A stretch of DNA of 64,000 bases, taken from NCBI RefSeq assembly GCF_003258515.1, contig NZ_QGEH01000001.1, positions 2,666,001 through 2,730,000 of the forward strand, in the 5' to 3' direction. Shown here piece after piece: positions 9,869 to 19,895 of this stretch (position 1 is the first letter of the stretch; every line of letters starts with the position of its first letter). The stretch comes from Marinobacter bohaiensis. Lineage in GTDB: Bacteria; Pseudomonadota; Gammaproteobacteria; Pseudomonadales; Oleiphilaceae. Under the pieces are notes generated by a model. The model saw only the letters and a list, made by a program, of their open reading frames with translations. It did not search any database and was not told the origin of the DNA. The position numbers and the translations under genes were made by a program.

Positions 9869-9917
9869 TCAAACTTTTCTTCCCAGACCAAACTTAGCGA
9901 TAGCGCTTAAGGTCGGC

Positions 9918-10000
9918 CTCAAACCCGAAGGTCGTTATGACTCCCTTCGGCCTTTTCAGGTATGGCGAGCCCGACGTATTAACAGACTGCCTTACCTGTA
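9918..10000 (-). pseudogene. Decayed and rearranged copy of tRNA-fMet
   Basis: On the minus strand, 10006 down to 9966 aligns with the 5' flank and 5' half of the intact genes: GTTTGAT is shared, then GCAGTCTG and CGTCGGGCTC are identical, with the acceptor and D-loop bases decayed. The 3' half is lost. Instead the plus strand at 9918-9936 carries CTCAAACCCGAAGGTCGTT, nearly the sense anticodon arm in the opposite orientation. No tRNA fold is possible. It lies about 50 bases downstream of the operon promoter, where a first gene copy would be expected. Confidence 0.65.
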
Positions 10001-10056
10001 TCAAACCTTTGCAAATCAAAGCGTTGCCTTTAACCGCCTCGATCTCAGTGGCGCGT

Positions 10057-10085
10057 ATAATACGGCCCAAACCCACACCTGTCAA
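10057..10085 (-). promoter_or_regulatory. Near-consensus sigma-70 promoter for the tRNA-fMet operon
   Basis: On the minus strand, TTGACA (10085-10080) and TATTAT (10062-10057) are separated by exactly 17 bases, matching 11 of 12 consensus positions. The GC-rich stretch after the -10 box (ACGCGCC) is typical of stringently controlled stable-RNA promoters. Transcription would pass the decayed copy and then the two intact genes. Confidence 0.8.
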
Positions 10086-10228
10086 CGTATTCTCACTTCG
10101 GATTTCACACATTGCAAAACGCTGTGCTGTTTTCCGGATAGACCTTGCCTGATCGGCCGATACGGGGTATTCAAGAGGTTCCGGGTAGCGCCTGTCTCCG
10201 TTGATTCATCAGCAGAAACCAATCCGAT

Positions 10229-11281
10229 ATGTCCGAGAACGACAATCAAAAATCGACATCGAGCCAGGTTGAGTCGCTTATCCAGCGCGTCAGACACAAC
10301 GAGGCCATTGCCAGCAAACTCTTTGATATGGAACTGGCGATGATGCAGGCCCCGGATCTTTCGACGTTCGCAGACCGCCTCACCGAACAGGCCCGCAAAC
10401 GGTTTGACCTGGACGATGCCTGGTTTGTTCTCACCGATATCGACGACAACCGTCGAATCATGGAGCTGATGGACGCCCAAGGCGCACTCTCCGAGCGACT
10501 GATTGTCGACACCCAGGTGTTCTTTCAACTCGTCGATAACCACGAGCAGCCGCTACTGAGCGCCGATTGCGGCCCGCTGCGAGCATTGATTCCCGCTCAC
10601 CTCAGCAGCCGCATCCAGTCGCTGGCCCTGCTTCCTTTGCAGATGGAAGGCCGCCCGGTAGGCGCCCTGGTTCTGGGCGCTGCGGATCCCAGCCGTTACC
10701 AACCGGGACTGGATGCTTTCTTCCTGCGCCAACTGGCCGTGAAGACATCAGCGGGATTGACCAGCATCTGGGCCCGGGAACAGTTGAAACGGCTCGCTAC
10801 CCGGGATCCCCTGACGGGGTTGCGCAATCGCCGCGAAATGGAGTCGGCGCTGGCACAGGAACTGAGCCGTGGCCGCCGTCAGAATCACCCCATCACCCTG
10901 TTATTTCTCGACCTGGACCGGTTCAAGGCCATCAACGACGAACTGGGCCATGAAGCCGGCGACGCCTGCCTGATCCATGTGACGCGGCAACTGCAATCAC
11001 AACTTCGGCGAGACGACAGTTTGTTCCGCTTTGCCGGCGACGAATTCGTCGCCCTTCTGCCGGGACAGGAGGAGGACAACGCAAGCCGCGTCGCGTCACG
11101 CATGCAGAACGCTCTCAGGGACGCTCCCTTCCGCTTCGGCGACTCGAAAACAGCCATCCAGTTCAGCTATGGTATGGCGAGCGTCACACCCGAGCAGAAC
11201 GCAACGGTTGCCGACGTCATCAGACTGGCGGATCAGAGGCTTTACGAGATGAAACGGGCATACGACGCCCCGTCGCCCTGA
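10229..11281 (+). CDS. Diguanylate cyclase with N-terminal GAF/DUF484-like domain
   Basis: 350 residues, no membrane segment. Residues about 15-180 resemble a DUF484/GAF sensory domain. The GGDEF domain (about 190-345) begins at ATRDPLTGLRNRREM and has AGDEF in the active loop, a variant still compatible with activity. RRDD five residues before it fits the RxxD inhibitory site for c-di-GMP feedback. The protein probably makes cyclic di-GMP in the cytoplasm. The ATG has only a weak ribosome site. It converges on rnhB with a six-base gap. Confidence 0.9.
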   Translation: MSENDNQKSTSSQVESLIQRVRHNEAIASKLFDMELAMMQAPDLSTFADRLTEQARKRFDLDDAWFVLTDIDDNRRIMELMDAQGALSERLIVDTQVFFQLVDNHEQPLLSADCGPLRALIPAHLSSRIQSLALLPLQMEGRPVGALVLGAADPSRYQPGLDAFFLRQLAVKTSAGLTSIWAREQLKRLATRDPLTGLRNRREMESALAQELSRGRRQNHPITLLFLDLDRFKAINDELGHEAGDACLIHVTRQLQSQLRRDDSLFRFAGDEFVALLPGQEEDNASRVASRMQNALRDAPFRFGDSKTAIQFSYGMASVTPEQNATVADVIRLADQRLYEMKRAYDAPSP

Positions 11282-11292
11282 CGGCCGTCAGG
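11277..11292. repeat. 16-base perfect palindrome spanning two stop codons
   Basis: CCTGACGGCCGTCAGG contains the TGA of the diguanylate cyclase (11279-11281) and the TGA of rnhB on the other strand (11288-11290). No T-run follows on either side, so it is not a standard terminator. Confidence 0.7.
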
Positions 11293-11953
11293 CATCGAAG
11301 AGGTCAGCCGGGAAAACCGGCGCATTCTCCCCGGAGGCGACACCAACGGCGTCGAGAGCTTCACGCACCGGACGAAAGGAGCGGCGGTGGATCGGTGTCA
11401 CCCCCAGCTCCGTCAGGGCCGAAAGGTGCGCCGCAGTGGGATACCCCTTGTGGCCACCGAGACCGTAACCTGGATATTGGCGATCCAGTTCCACCATTTC
11501 CCGGTCCCGCGCCACCTTGGCCAGGATCGAGGCCGCCGAGATAGCAGCGACACGACCATCGCCCTTCACCACCGCTTCGCTGGGCCAGCGCCAGCGCGGA
11601 CACCGGTTGCCATCCACCAACACAAACTCGGGAGCCGGCCCCAGCGCACCGACGGCTCTCTCCATGGCCAGCATCGTCGCCTGGTAGATGTTGAGCCGGT
11701 CGATTTCATGCACTTCACAACGCCCCAGACTCCAGGCCATGGCTCGGTCGCGAATCTGTTCGGCGAGGGCCTCCCGACGTTTCTCCGTCAGTTTCTTGGA
11801 ATCCATCAGCCCTTCGATCGGCTTTTCCGGATCGAGAATGACCGCGGCGGTGACCACCGGTCCGGCTAGCGGGCCTCGACCGACCTCGTCGACGCCGGCC
11901 AGCAAGCGCCCCTGATAACGACAGACAAACGGCGGGAGTGGTTTAGAGGCCAC
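11288..11953 (-). CDS. rnhB: Ribonuclease HII
   Basis: Removes ribonucleotides from RNA-DNA hybrids and misincorporated ribonucleotides from DNA. The 221-residue protein has the [13 protein letters not shown] motif (catalytic Asp22 and Glu23), [11 protein letters not shown], a third acidic residue in FVLVDGNR, and the SILAKVARD segment. It overlaps the end of lpxB by 11 bases and closes the lpxD-to-rnhB run, a common gammaproteobacterial order. The usual downstream dnaE is not here; a diguanylate cyclase converges instead. Confidence 0.97.
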   Translation of the reverse strand: MASKPLPPFVCRYQGRLLAGVDEVGRGPLAGPVVTAAVILDPEKPIEGLMDSKKLTEKRREALAEQIRDRAMAWSLGRCEVHEIDRLNIYQATMLAMERAVGALGPAPEFVLVDGNRCPRWRWPSEAVVKGDGRVAAISAASILAKVARDREMVELDRQYPGYGLGGHKGYPTAAHLSALTELGVTPIHRRSFRPVREALDAVGVASGENAPVFPADLFDA

Positions 11954-13169
11954 GTTCTTTCCCCTCGATTACAGGCACCAGGGCATCAGCGGCCCGCTCG
12001 TTGGCGTTGCGCCGCAGGGTCTCATGCAATTCCGCAAAAGCCTGTTTTAACGCGTCCAGGTCAGGACCGGGTTTCAGGCGATCCAGCACCGCTCGCCCCA
12101 GGGCTTCCGGGGTGGCTTCCTCCTGCAGCAACTCGGGTACCAGCTCACGCCGCGCCAGCAGGTTGGGAAGCGATACGTGGGGCACCTTGACCAGTCGTGA
12201 GGCCAGCAAGAACGTCATGCGGTTGAGGCGATAACCCACCACCATCGGCTTTTTCAGCAACATGGCTTCCAGGGTCGCCGTGCCGGAGGCCAACAGGACA
12301 ACATCGGCGGCAGCCATAACCTCCCGGGAGCGTCCCAGAACCAGCTTGACCGGAAGCTGCACGTCCTGCTCATCAAGCAACGTTCGCAGTTGCTGCTGCC
12401 GGGCTTTGTTGACGCAGGGAATGACGATCTGCAGATCATCGCGCCGTTGCTGAATCCAGTGCGCCGTCGCCAGGAACAGCGACCCCAGCCGATCGACCTC
12501 CCCCGCCCGACTGCCGGGGAGAATCGCCAGCACCGGCTGCCCGGGCTCCAGCTCGAGGGCGCGACGAGCGGCCACCGTATCCGGGGTCAGCGGAATATCG
12601 TCCGCCAGTGGATGGCCGACGCAGGCCACGGGCACGCCGTGTTCTTCGTAGAACCGTGCTTCGAAAGGAAACAGCGTCAGCATCTTGTCCACCGCACGGG
12701 CGATCTTGAAGATGCGCTTGCGCCGCCATGCCCACACCGACGGGCTGACGTAATGGGCAGTGGGGATGCCGGCCTGGCGTAGTTGAAGCTCCAGGCCGAT
12801 GGTGAAGTCCGGTGAGTCGATACCAATCACAATCGCCGGCGGTGTCGCCAGGAAATAGTCTCGTACCCGCCGGCGAATCGACACCAGCTCGCCAATACGT
12901 TCCAGCACTTCGAACAGCCCCATGACCGAGAGCCGGTCCATGGGAACCAGTGAGTGAAACCCGGCGGCCTCCATCTGCTCACCGCCGATGCCGGCAAAGC
13001 GGGCATTGGGATAGCGTTTACGCAACGAACGAATCAGACCGGCACCGAGAAGGTCGCCAGACGCTTCGCCAGCCACGATACCAATGGTGAGGTGTCGATC
13101 GCTGATCACCGGTGGAGAAGAAGACTCCACCGGCTGTTCGTCGACGGAAGCCGCCAGGGTTACGGCCAT
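11943..13169 (-). CDS. lpxB: Lipid A disaccharide synthase
   Basis: GT19 glycosyltransferase that joins UDP-2,3-diacylglucosamine and 2,3-diacylglucosamine 1-phosphate at the inner membrane. The Rossmann start [10 protein letters not shown] is at about residue 32, so this ATG gives a tail of about 25 residues more than usual (rich in Ser/Pro); no other ATG lies between. The [12 protein letters not shown] segment and the C-terminal [10 protein letters not shown] match the family. It begins four bases after lpxA ends and overlaps rnhB. Confidence 0.96.
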   Translation of the reverse strand: MAVTLAASVDEQPVESSSPPVISDRHLTIGIVAGEASGDLLGAGLIRSLRKRYPNARFAGIGGEQMEAAGFHSLVPMDRLSVMGLFEVLERIGELVSIRRRVRDYFLATPPAIVIGIDSPDFTIGLELQLRQAGIPTAHYVSPSVWAWRRKRIFKIARAVDKMLTLFPFEARFYEEHGVPVACVGHPLADDIPLTPDTVAARRALELEPGQPVLAILPGSRAGEVDRLGSLFLATAHWIQQRRDDLQIVIPCVNKARQQQLRTLLDEQDVQLPVKLVLGRSREVMAAADVVLLASGTATLEAMLLKKPMVVGYRLNRMTFLLASRLVKVPHVSLPNLLARRELVPELLQEEATPEALGRAVLDRLKPGPDLDALKQAFAELHETLRRNANERAADALVPVIEGKERGL

Positions 13170-13173
13170 TTCG

Positions 13174-13968
13174 TCAACGAACGATGCCGCGATGGGCGTT
13201 TCGGAGGGAATCCGTCAGCATCCGGACTTCCGAGGATTCGGCAAAGTCCTTTTCGAGCGTCTCGATGGCCTGCGCCAGAGTCAGCCCCTGACGGTAGATG
13301 ACCTTGTAGGCCCGTTTCAGCTCGGAGATGATTTCCCGCGAGAAGCCACGACGTTTCAGACCTTCGGCATTCAACCCGTGCGCTGACGCCGATTGACCAC
13401 TGGCCATCACATAAGCCGGGATATCCTTGAGAACGATGCTGCCGCCGGCGCTCATGCTGTGGGCGCCGATATGACAGAACTGGTGCACCATGGTGCCACC
13501 GCCCAGGATGGCCCAATCCCCCACCGATACATGACCGGCCAGGGTGGCGCAGTTCGCCAGGATCGTGTTGTCGCCGACCACGCAATCGTGGGCCACGTGG
13601 ACATAGGCCATCAGCAGGTTGTCGCTGCCAATGCGGGTTTCTTTGCGATCCTGCACCGTACCGCGGTGGATGGTGCAGTTCTCGCGAATGACATTGTTGT
13701 CACCAATCACCAGTGTGGTGGGCTCGCCAGCGTACTTCTTGTCCTGGCACTCTTCACCAATACTGGAGAACTGGAAAATGCGGTTATTGCGGCCGATCAC
13801 AGTCGGCCCCTTGATCACGACGTGGGACAGAATTTCGGTTCCGTCTCCTATCTCCACGTCTGGTCCGACAAAGCTCCACGGGCCGACAGTGACGTCCTTG
13901 CCCAGCTTTGCAGACGGGTCGACAATCGCCTGAGGATGGACTCCCGACCAAACCTTTGTCGCCATCAA
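13174..13968 (-). CDS. lpxA: UDP-N-acetylglucosamine acyltransferase
   Basis: First step of lipid A synthesis: transfer of a 3-hydroxyacyl chain from ACP to UDP-GlcNAc. The 264-residue protein shows hexapeptide repeats of a left-handed beta-helix through residue 185 and the catalytic histidine in YVHVAHDC (about 127). The C-terminal helical domain includes GLKRRGFS. The start is MMATK; either Met is possible, and the first overlaps the end of fabZ by four bases, implying coupling. Confidence 0.97.
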   Translation of the reverse strand: MMATKVWSGVHPQAIVDPSAKLGKDVTVGPWSFVGPDVEIGDGTEILSHVVIKGPTVIGRNNRIFQFSSIGEECQDKKYAGEPTTLVIGDNNVIRENCTIHRGTVQDRKETRIGSDNLLMAYVHVAHDCVVGDNTILANCATLAGHVSVGDWAILGGGTMVHQFCHIGAHSMSAGGSIVLKDIPAYVMASGQSASAHGLNAEGLKRRGFSREIISELKRAYKVIYRQGLTLAQAIETLEKDFAESSEVRMLTDSLRNAHRGIVR

Positions 13969-14402
13969 ACTTCTCTCTCAGCGGTCATGATTTCCGCGAC
14001 GCAGGCCACTTGCTCGCCGACCAGCGCACGGCAGTCAAACTTCCAGATGCCGTGCTTGTCCGACAGAAAACGGGACTCAAGCCGCAACTGGTCTCCCGGC
14101 ACGACAGGTCGCTTGAAGCGGGCCTTACTGGAGCCGGCGAGGTAGTGTATCACGCCATCCGACGGTTTCCGGTCAACGGTCACAAACCCGAGAATGCCGG
14201 ACAATTGCGCCATCGCCTCGATAATCAGGACACCCGGCATGATCGGCTTGCCCGGAAAATGCCCGTTAAAGAACGGCTCGTTGATGGAAATGTTCTTGTA
14301 TCCGGCGATGGACTGCCCTTTTTCAACTTCCGTGACGCGATCCACCAGCAGGAACGGATAGCGGTGGGGCAGGAATTCCATGATTTCTTCAATGTGCATC
14401 AT
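13965..14402 (-). CDS. fabZ: 3-hydroxyacyl-ACP dehydratase
   Basis: Hot-dog-fold dehydratase of fatty acid elongation. It draws on the same hydroxyacyl-ACP pool used by LpxA and LpxD, which explains its place between them. The 145-residue sequence has [12 protein letters not shown], the catalytic histidine in [14 protein letters not shown], and the glutamate in IIEAMAQ. It starts 11 bases after lpxD and overlaps lpxA by four. Confidence 0.97.
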   Translation of the reverse strand: MMHIEEIMEFLPHRYPFLLVDRVTEVEKGQSIAGYKNISINEPFFNGHFPGKPIMPGVLIIEAMAQLSGILGFVTVDRKPSDGVIHYLAGSSKARFKRPVVPGDQLRLESRFLSDKHGIWKFDCRALVGEQVACVAEIMTAEREV

Positions 14403-14413
14403 CAGGTACGGCC

Positions 14414-15445
14414 TCAGGCTCGTTTAAGCAGTTTCTTTTCCAGTTCGCGCAATTTCCGCGCCATCTGATCCAGATTGCGGAACCGCACGACACTCTTCTG
14501 CCACCGCTTGTTTGTATCCACACCCGTCCCCGAAGAATAGACGCCGGGCTCTTTCAGGCTGCGGGTCACCATCGTCATACCGGTCAACTGCACCTGATCG
14601 GCGATCTCCAGGTGACCACCGATACCGCTTGCACCGCCGAACACACAATGCCGCCCCACCTTGGTGCTGCCGGCAATGCCGACCAGCGCCGCCATGGCCG
14701 AGTGGTCACCGATGCTGACGTTATGAGCGATCTGAACCAGGTTGTCGATTTTGACCCCATTGCCGATCACGGTATCGTCCAGCGCGCCGCGGTCAATGGT
14801 GGTGTTGGCGCCGATTTCAGTATCGTCACCGATCACCACACCGCCCAACTGGGCGATTCGATGCCAGACGCCTTTCTCGTTGGCAAAGCCGAACCCATGC
14901 GAGCCGATAACGGCACCGCTGAGGATGAGGCAACGCTGCCCCACGCTAACGTCGTGGTAGAGCACGGCCCGGGCTTCCAGGACGGTGTCGTCCCCCACAC
15001 AGGACCGTTCGCCAACGACGCAACCGGGCCCAATCACAGCGCGCTCGCCGATCGTGGCGCCCGCCTCGATCACCGCGTTGGGCCCAACGGCCGCCGAGTC
15101 TGCAACAGTGGCCGCCGGATCGACGACCGCCGACGGATGAACGCCTGCTCCGGGCTTGGGTGCCGGATCAAACCAGTGGCTCAAACGAGCATAACCGAGG
15201 TAGGGATTGTCCAGTAACAGGACATTGGTCGGACACTCATCAGCCATGCCCGGGGCGACGATGACCGCCGAGGCGCCGGTTTCTTTGAGGAAACGCCCAT
15301 AGGAAGGATTGGAGAGAAAGGATATCTGGCCGGCGCCGGCATTCTGGAGCGTCGCCATGCCCGAGATTTCGGTGCTGGCATCCCCGATGACCCGGCCTCC
15401 CAGCGCCTCGGCGATATCACCCAACGTATGGACTGTGTTCGTCAT
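14414..15445 (-). CDS. lpxD: UDP-3-O-acylglucosamine N-acyltransferase
   Basis: Third lipid A enzyme, adding the N-linked hydroxyacyl chain. An N-terminal uridine-binding domain (about 1-100) precedes hexapeptide repeats and a C-terminal helix ending in lysines. The catalytic histidine lies in GSHGFGF. I chose the ATG at 15445 because GGGAAGGG sits just upstream; the frame also extends to a GTG at 15457. Upstream, CCACCTAACG occurs twice in tandem (about 15454-15476), of unknown meaning. Confidence 0.96.
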   Translation of the reverse strand: MTNTVHTLGDIAEALGGRVIGDASTEISGMATLQNAGAGQISFLSNPSYGRFLKETGASAVIVAPGMADECPTNVLLLDNPYLGYARLSHWFDPAPKPGAGVHPSAVVDPAATVADSAAVGPNAVIEAGATIGERAVIGPGCVVGERSCVGDDTVLEARAVLYHDVSVGQRCLILSGAVIGSHGFGFANEKGVWHRIAQLGGVVIGDDTEIGANTTIDRGALDDTVIGNGVKIDNLVQIAHNVSIGDHSAMAALVGIAGSTKVGRHCVFGGASGIGGHLEIADQVQLTGMTMVTRSLKEPGVYSSGTGVDTNKRWQKSVVRFRNLDQMARKLRELEKKLLKRA

Positions 15446-15557
15446 TGCCCTTCCCACCTAACGCGTTCCACCTAACGTTTTCCCTGCAAATAACCGGTTC
15501 CACAACACCTCGGACAGGCCCCGGCCAATTATCTGAAACCTGTCCGTTTCCGCCGTC

Positions 15558-16052
15558 TTACCGGTTCAGCTTTTCAATCAGCTCTTCGGTCAGATCCATG
15601 TCCGGCTTGGCGAGAACGACCGCCTGTCGCGGAAGGATCATGTCGAGGTCGTGCTCTTCGAGCAGCGCTTTCACCGCTTCATCCACCTGCGGCTGGGCAT
15701 CCTCCAGGAACTGCTTTTTGCGATTGCTGACCGTGGTGTTGAGACGGTTCTTGAGATACTGGTATTCCTGCACCTTTTCCTGGAACTGGCCGGACAACTC
15801 TTTGCGCTCTGATTCATTCATCATAGCGCCATCTTTCTCCAGTCGTTCCTTGAGGCTCTGGGCCGTTTCCTGGGCTTCGCGCACCTTGGCTTCGTCGTCC
15901 TTGAATTCGGTTTCCAGCTTCTGGCTGAACTTCTGGGCACTGTCGGACGCGAACAGCGCGTGCCGCAGGTCGACCACGCCAATATTGGTGTCAGCCAGTG
16001 CCGGCACCGCCAGCATCAGGGCCAGGGCGGCGGTCATCATCTTCTTGAGCAT
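15558..16052 (-). CDS. skp: Periplasmic OmpH/Skp chaperone
   Basis: 164 residues with a cleavable signal (hydrophobic core ending VPALA). The mature protein opens with NIGVVDLRHALFAS, then a long charged coiled-coil region (about 45-110) forming the tentacles of the trimer, and a short beta end. It shields unfolded outer-membrane proteins on their way to BamA, encoded 74 bases upstream. AGGAG lies before the ATG. Confidence 0.94.
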   Translation of the reverse strand: MLKKMMTAALALMLAVPALADTNIGVVDLRHALFASDSAQKFSQKLETEFKDDEAKVREAQETAQSLKERLEKDGAMMNESERKELSGQFQEKVQEYQYLKNRLNTTVSNRKKQFLEDAQPQVDEAVKALLEEHDLDMILPRQAVVLAKPDMDLTEELIEKLNR

Positions 16053-16126
16053 GGAAAAACTCCTGTCTGTGCGTCTCGTTTTGTTGGCATTGTACCGGTT
16101 AAGCCGTGCCTGGAAACGGTGGCGGC

Positions 16127-18445
16127 CTAGAAACTTGAGCCCAGTGAGAACTGGAAAATCTCGGTTTCGTCGTCGTCGCCGGGATTAAGTGCTTCGCCGA
16201 GGCTGAATGCCAGGGGCCCAATCGCCGTGATCCACTGAAACCCAATACCCGCTGCGAAGCGCAGCTCGCCAGCTTCCGGGTCATAACCACGAGCGGTATC
16301 GAAGACCTGACCACCGTCAAGGAAGAACGCGGTCCGCATCGAGCGAGTATCGCCGGCAAACGGCGTCGGGAAGATCAACTCGACGCTGCCCTCGGTAAGC
16401 ACGTTACCGCCAAACGGATCCGGATCCGAATCATCACCGGCGGCGTTGGTTGCCAGGTTCCCCAGAGAGTTTGCCTCGTACCCACGGACTGAGCCGTAAC
16501 CCCCGGCATAGTAGTTCTCATAGAACGGCAGCTCGCTGCTGTCGCCATAGCCATCGCCGTAGCCGATCTTGGTGCGGGTATGGAACACCCAGGTCTCGGC
16601 ATCATTGAGCGGCTGGAAGAAGTTGGTCCGGTGCGTCAGCTTGTAATAGGTCTGGTCACTGCCCGGCACCGCGACGTCCAGCGACAGCGAGTGGCTGAAA
16701 CCATCCGTTGGCAGGACACCCCGGTTCAGCGAGTTGCGGCTCCATGACCCTGTCAGGTGGTAGGTATTGAAAGAGTCACCGTATTCGTCGATGAACTCCG
16801 TCACCTCCTGGGCCGGGAACTCGTCCAGCTTGATATTGGTTCGGGTATAGCCGACGCCGAAATTCAGACGCGTGATGCTGTCGATGGGGTAACCGAAGTC
16901 AAGGCTCGCACCGTATTCGTCAAGCAGGTACGAGGAAATGTCTTCCTCGTCGTAGTCCGTTTCGCGGGCATAGATGCTGAAGCCCCGGCTGACGCCATCG
17001 ACCGTATAGTAAGGGTTGGTGTAGGAGAACTTCGCGCTCTTGACCGAGTCACTGTGGGTGGCGCCGATAGTCACCTCTTTACCGGTACCGAAGAAGTTGT
17101 TCTCCGACACGCTGGCACCGAGGATAACGCCCGAGCTCTGGGAATAACCGAGGGACGCTGACAGGCTGCCGGTGGGCTGCTCTTCGACCGTGTAGTTGAC
17201 ATCGATCTGGTCGTCCTCGCCCGGAACGCGCACGGTCTCCACGTCGACCGTCTTGAAGAAGCCGAGCCGCTCGAGCTTGGTCTTGGAGTACTCGATCAGG
17301 TCGGTGGAGGCGACGCCGCCTTCCATCTGCACCATTTCACGGCGCAAGACCTCGTCCCGGGTCGAGACGTTGCCCTCGAAATTGATGCGCCGCACGTACG
17401 CCCGATTGCCCGGCTCAACATAAAAGGTGATCGCAGCGGTGTTGTCGTCCGACTTTTCAGGTCGGGCGTTCACGTTTGCGAAGGTGTAGCCCTCACGCCC
17501 CAGTCGCCGGGACAGCGCCTCGGAAGTACTGGTAACGAGCTGCTGGGAGTACACATCGCCCGGTTTCATCTTGATCAGCTCACGCAGTTCGCTTTCCTTG
17601 AGGATCAGGTCGCCACGCAGATTGATCTCGGAGATGGTGTACTTCGGCCCTTCGTTGATCGACAGGGTGATGAAGACGTCTTTTTTGTCCGGAGAAATGG
17701 AAACCTGGCTGGATTCCACATTGAAATCGAGATACCCCCGGTCGAAGTACCAGGAGCGCAGGGTTTCCAGGTCGCCGCTGAGGCGCTCCCGCGCGTACTT
17801 GTCGGAACTGGTAATGGAAGACCACCAGTCGGACGTCTCCAGCTCGAACTGGTCGAGCAGTTCCTCATCGGAAAAGGCGTCGTTGCCGATGATATTAATG
17901 TGGCGGATCGAGGCGACACTGCCCTCATTGATGTCGAGTTTAACGGCAACCCGATTCCGCGGCAGTTCCTGCGCCGTCGCCTTGACCCGGGCGTTGTAGC
18001 GCCCCTGTGCCACATAGGAACGCAGAATCTCAAGTTCCAGGCGCTCCAGCGTCGCGCGCTTGAACACCTGCCCTTCCGTCAGCCCGGCACTGTTGAGCGC
18101 CTGGGTCAGCATCTCGGTCTCGATGGCCTTATTGCCTTCAATATCGATGGAGCTGATGGCCGGCCGCTCCTGCACCGACAGCACCAGAACGTCCTCATCC
18201 CGGCTGGCACTCAGATCCGTAAACAGGCCGGTCTGAAACAGGTTCTTGATGGCATCCGCCAGAGTGACTTCATTGACCTGCTCACCGATGCTGACCGGAA
18301 AAGCCCCGAAGACGGTACCGGCGGACACCCGCTGTAAGCCTTCGACTTCGATATCGGAAACTACAAACTCATCGGCCAGAGCCGGTGGCAAAGAGCCTAC
18401 TGTCGACATGAGGCCCAGAGCCACACTCAGAAGAGAACGTCTCAT
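16127..18445 (-). CDS. bamA: Outer-membrane protein assembly factor BamA
   Basis: Core of the BAM complex that inserts beta-barrel proteins. The 772-residue precursor has a signal peptide ending in ALA, five POTRA domains (about 25-420), and a 16-stranded barrel with the conserved VRGY motif on loop 6. It ends in phenylalanine (SLGSSF), the outer-membrane insertion signature. It sits between rseP and skp as in many gammaproteobacteria, 44 bases after rseP. Confidence 0.98.
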   Translation of the reverse strand: MRRSLLSVALGLMSTVGSLPPALADEFVVSDIEVEGLQRVSAGTVFGAFPVSIGEQVNEVTLADAIKNLFQTGLFTDLSASRDEDVLVLSVQERPAISSIDIEGNKAIETEMLTQALNSAGLTEGQVFKRATLERLELEILRSYVAQGRYNARVKATAQELPRNRVAVKLDINEGSVASIRHINIIGNDAFSDEELLDQFELETSDWWSSITSSDKYARERLSGDLETLRSWYFDRGYLDFNVESSQVSISPDKKDVFITLSINEGPKYTISEINLRGDLILKESELRELIKMKPGDVYSQQLVTSTSEALSRRLGREGYTFANVNARPEKSDDNTAAITFYVEPGNRAYVRRINFEGNVSTRDEVLRREMVQMEGGVASTDLIEYSKTKLERLGFFKTVDVETVRVPGEDDQIDVNYTVEEQPTGSLSASLGYSQSSGVILGASVSENNFFGTGKEVTIGATHSDSVKSAKFSYTNPYYTVDGVSRGFSIYARETDYDEEDISSYLLDEYGASLDFGYPIDSITRLNFGVGYTRTNIKLDEFPAQEVTEFIDEYGDSFNTYHLTGSWSRNSLNRGVLPTDGFSHSLSLDVAVPGSDQTYYKLTHRTNFFQPLNDAETWVFHTRTKIGYGDGYGDSSELPFYENYYAGGYGSVRGYEANSLGNLATNAAGDDSDPDPFGGNVLTEGSVELIFPTPFAGDTRSMRTAFFLDGGQVFDTARGYDPEAGELRFAAGIGFQWITAIGPLAFSLGEALNPGDDDETEIFQFSLGSSF

Positions 18446-18489
18446 TCAGATTATTCGCCTGTTTATGCGCGTACGGAAGGTCGCAATTC

Positions 18490-19839
18490 TCACAACCGCA
18501 TCAGGTCGTTGTAAAGAGCGAAGACCATCAATGTCAGAATCATTGCCATTCCTATTCTTACTCCGACTGCCTGAACGTGCTCCGAGAGCGGCTTCCGCCG
18601 AATAGCCTCCAGGCTGTAGAAGAGAATATGGCCCCCATCGAGGACGGGAACCGGCAAAAGGTTCAATACACCGAGACTGACGCTCAGGTATGCGAGAAAA
18701 CGGATAAAATCCTCGAAACCGGAAGTTGCACTCGCCTCGGCAACGCGAGCAATCGTAATCGGACCGCTGAGATTATTCAAAGACAGCAGCCCGGTCACCA
18801 TCTTCTTGATCGCGACCAGGGTCAAACGGGTATCGTCCCAGGTTTCCCCGACCGCGTTCGGAATCGCTGCCAGGATCCCGAGCCGGGTCTCCCGCAACAT
18901 ACTGTCAGGCCATTCAATTGGCGCCACGCCAGCGCCGATCAAGCCGATCTCACGGCCATCTTCGGTGGTCTGGCGCTTGGGTGTGACATTCAGGGTCCGG
19001 GTGGCATCGTCCCTCTGCACCGTCATGGTCAACGGCTGTTCGGGAGCCGCCTGGATGCGCTTGACCAGGGCAAACCAGTCGTCGATCCGCTCGCCGTTTA
19101 CCGATATCACCTGATCTCCCGCCTGCAGACCGGCCGCCTGGGCACGACCGCCATCGACGATTTCGCCAATCTGGGCAGGCACCGCCGGGCGATATGGGGC
19201 GATGCCGAACAGATCAATCGGGTTGGGATCGTCGTCGCCGAGTCGCCAGCCCTGCAGCGATGCGGTGCGTTCGCTGAGACGGCCATCCTGGCTTACTTCC
19301 ATGCGGATGGTGCCGTACTCACCGGCCCTCTCGAGCAGGAGGCCGCCGATATCACGCCAGTCGCTAACGGACTCGCCATCCACCGAGCGGATTTCCATAC
19401 CCGAACTCAATCCCATGCGCTGGGCCACACTGTCCGGCTTAACCTCGCCCACCACCGGCGCCAGACTGGTAAAGCCCACCACACTGAGCAGCCAGTACGC
19501 GAAAACAGCAAATATGAAATTCGCAGCCGGACCGGCGGCCGCTATCGCGATCCGCTTGCCGGGAGACTTGCGGGTAAAGGCTTCGTGCAGTTGGTCGTCC
19601 GGTACGGGCCCTTCCCGCTCATCGAGCATCTTGACGTAACCGCCCAGCGGAATGGCCGCCACCGCAAACTCGGTACCGTGGCGGTCGTACCAGGAAAACA
19701 TGGGCTTGCCGAACCCCACGGAAAAACGCAGAACGCGCACCCCGCAGCGGCGGGCTACCCAGAAGTGGCCGTACTCATGAATGGTCACGAGTATGCCCAG
19801 AGTCACGATCAGCGCGAGGGCGGTTTGAATGAACTGCAT
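18490..19839 (-). CDS. rseP: RIP metalloprotease RseP
   Basis: Site-2 protease that cleaves anti-sigma factor RseA and remnant signal peptides in the inner membrane. The zinc site HEYGH (His21, Glu22, His25) is in the first helix and the second motif NLLPVPVLDGGH is near the C-terminus. Two PDZ domains lie in the periplasmic middle (GEVKPDSVAQRMGL and GGRAQAAGLQAGDQV). At 449 residues it matches E. coli RseP. It is preceded by dxr and followed by bamA. Confidence 0.97.
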   Translation of the reverse strand: MQFIQTALALIVTLGILVTIHEYGHFWVARRCGVRVLRFSVGFGKPMFSWYDRHGTEFAVAAIPLGGYVKMLDEREGPVPDDQLHEAFTRKSPGKRIAIAAAGPAANFIFAVFAYWLLSVVGFTSLAPVVGEVKPDSVAQRMGLSSGMEIRSVDGESVSDWRDIGGLLLERAGEYGTIRMEVSQDGRLSERTASLQGWRLGDDDPNPIDLFGIAPYRPAVPAQIGEIVDGGRAQAAGLQAGDQVISVNGERIDDWFALVKRIQAAPEQPLTMTVQRDDATRTLNVTPKRQTTEDGREIGLIGAGVAPIEWPDSMLRETRLGILAAIPNAVGETWDDTRLTLVAIKKMVTGLLSLNNLSGPITIARVAEASATSGFEDFIRFLAYLSVSLGVLNLLPVPVLDGGHILFYSLEAIRRKPLSEHVQAVGVRIGMAMILTLMVFALYNDLMRL

Positions 19840-19895
19840 GCTACTCCGACATCAGGTCGAAACAATAATCACTGGAAACGGTCATTGGGACCCGG

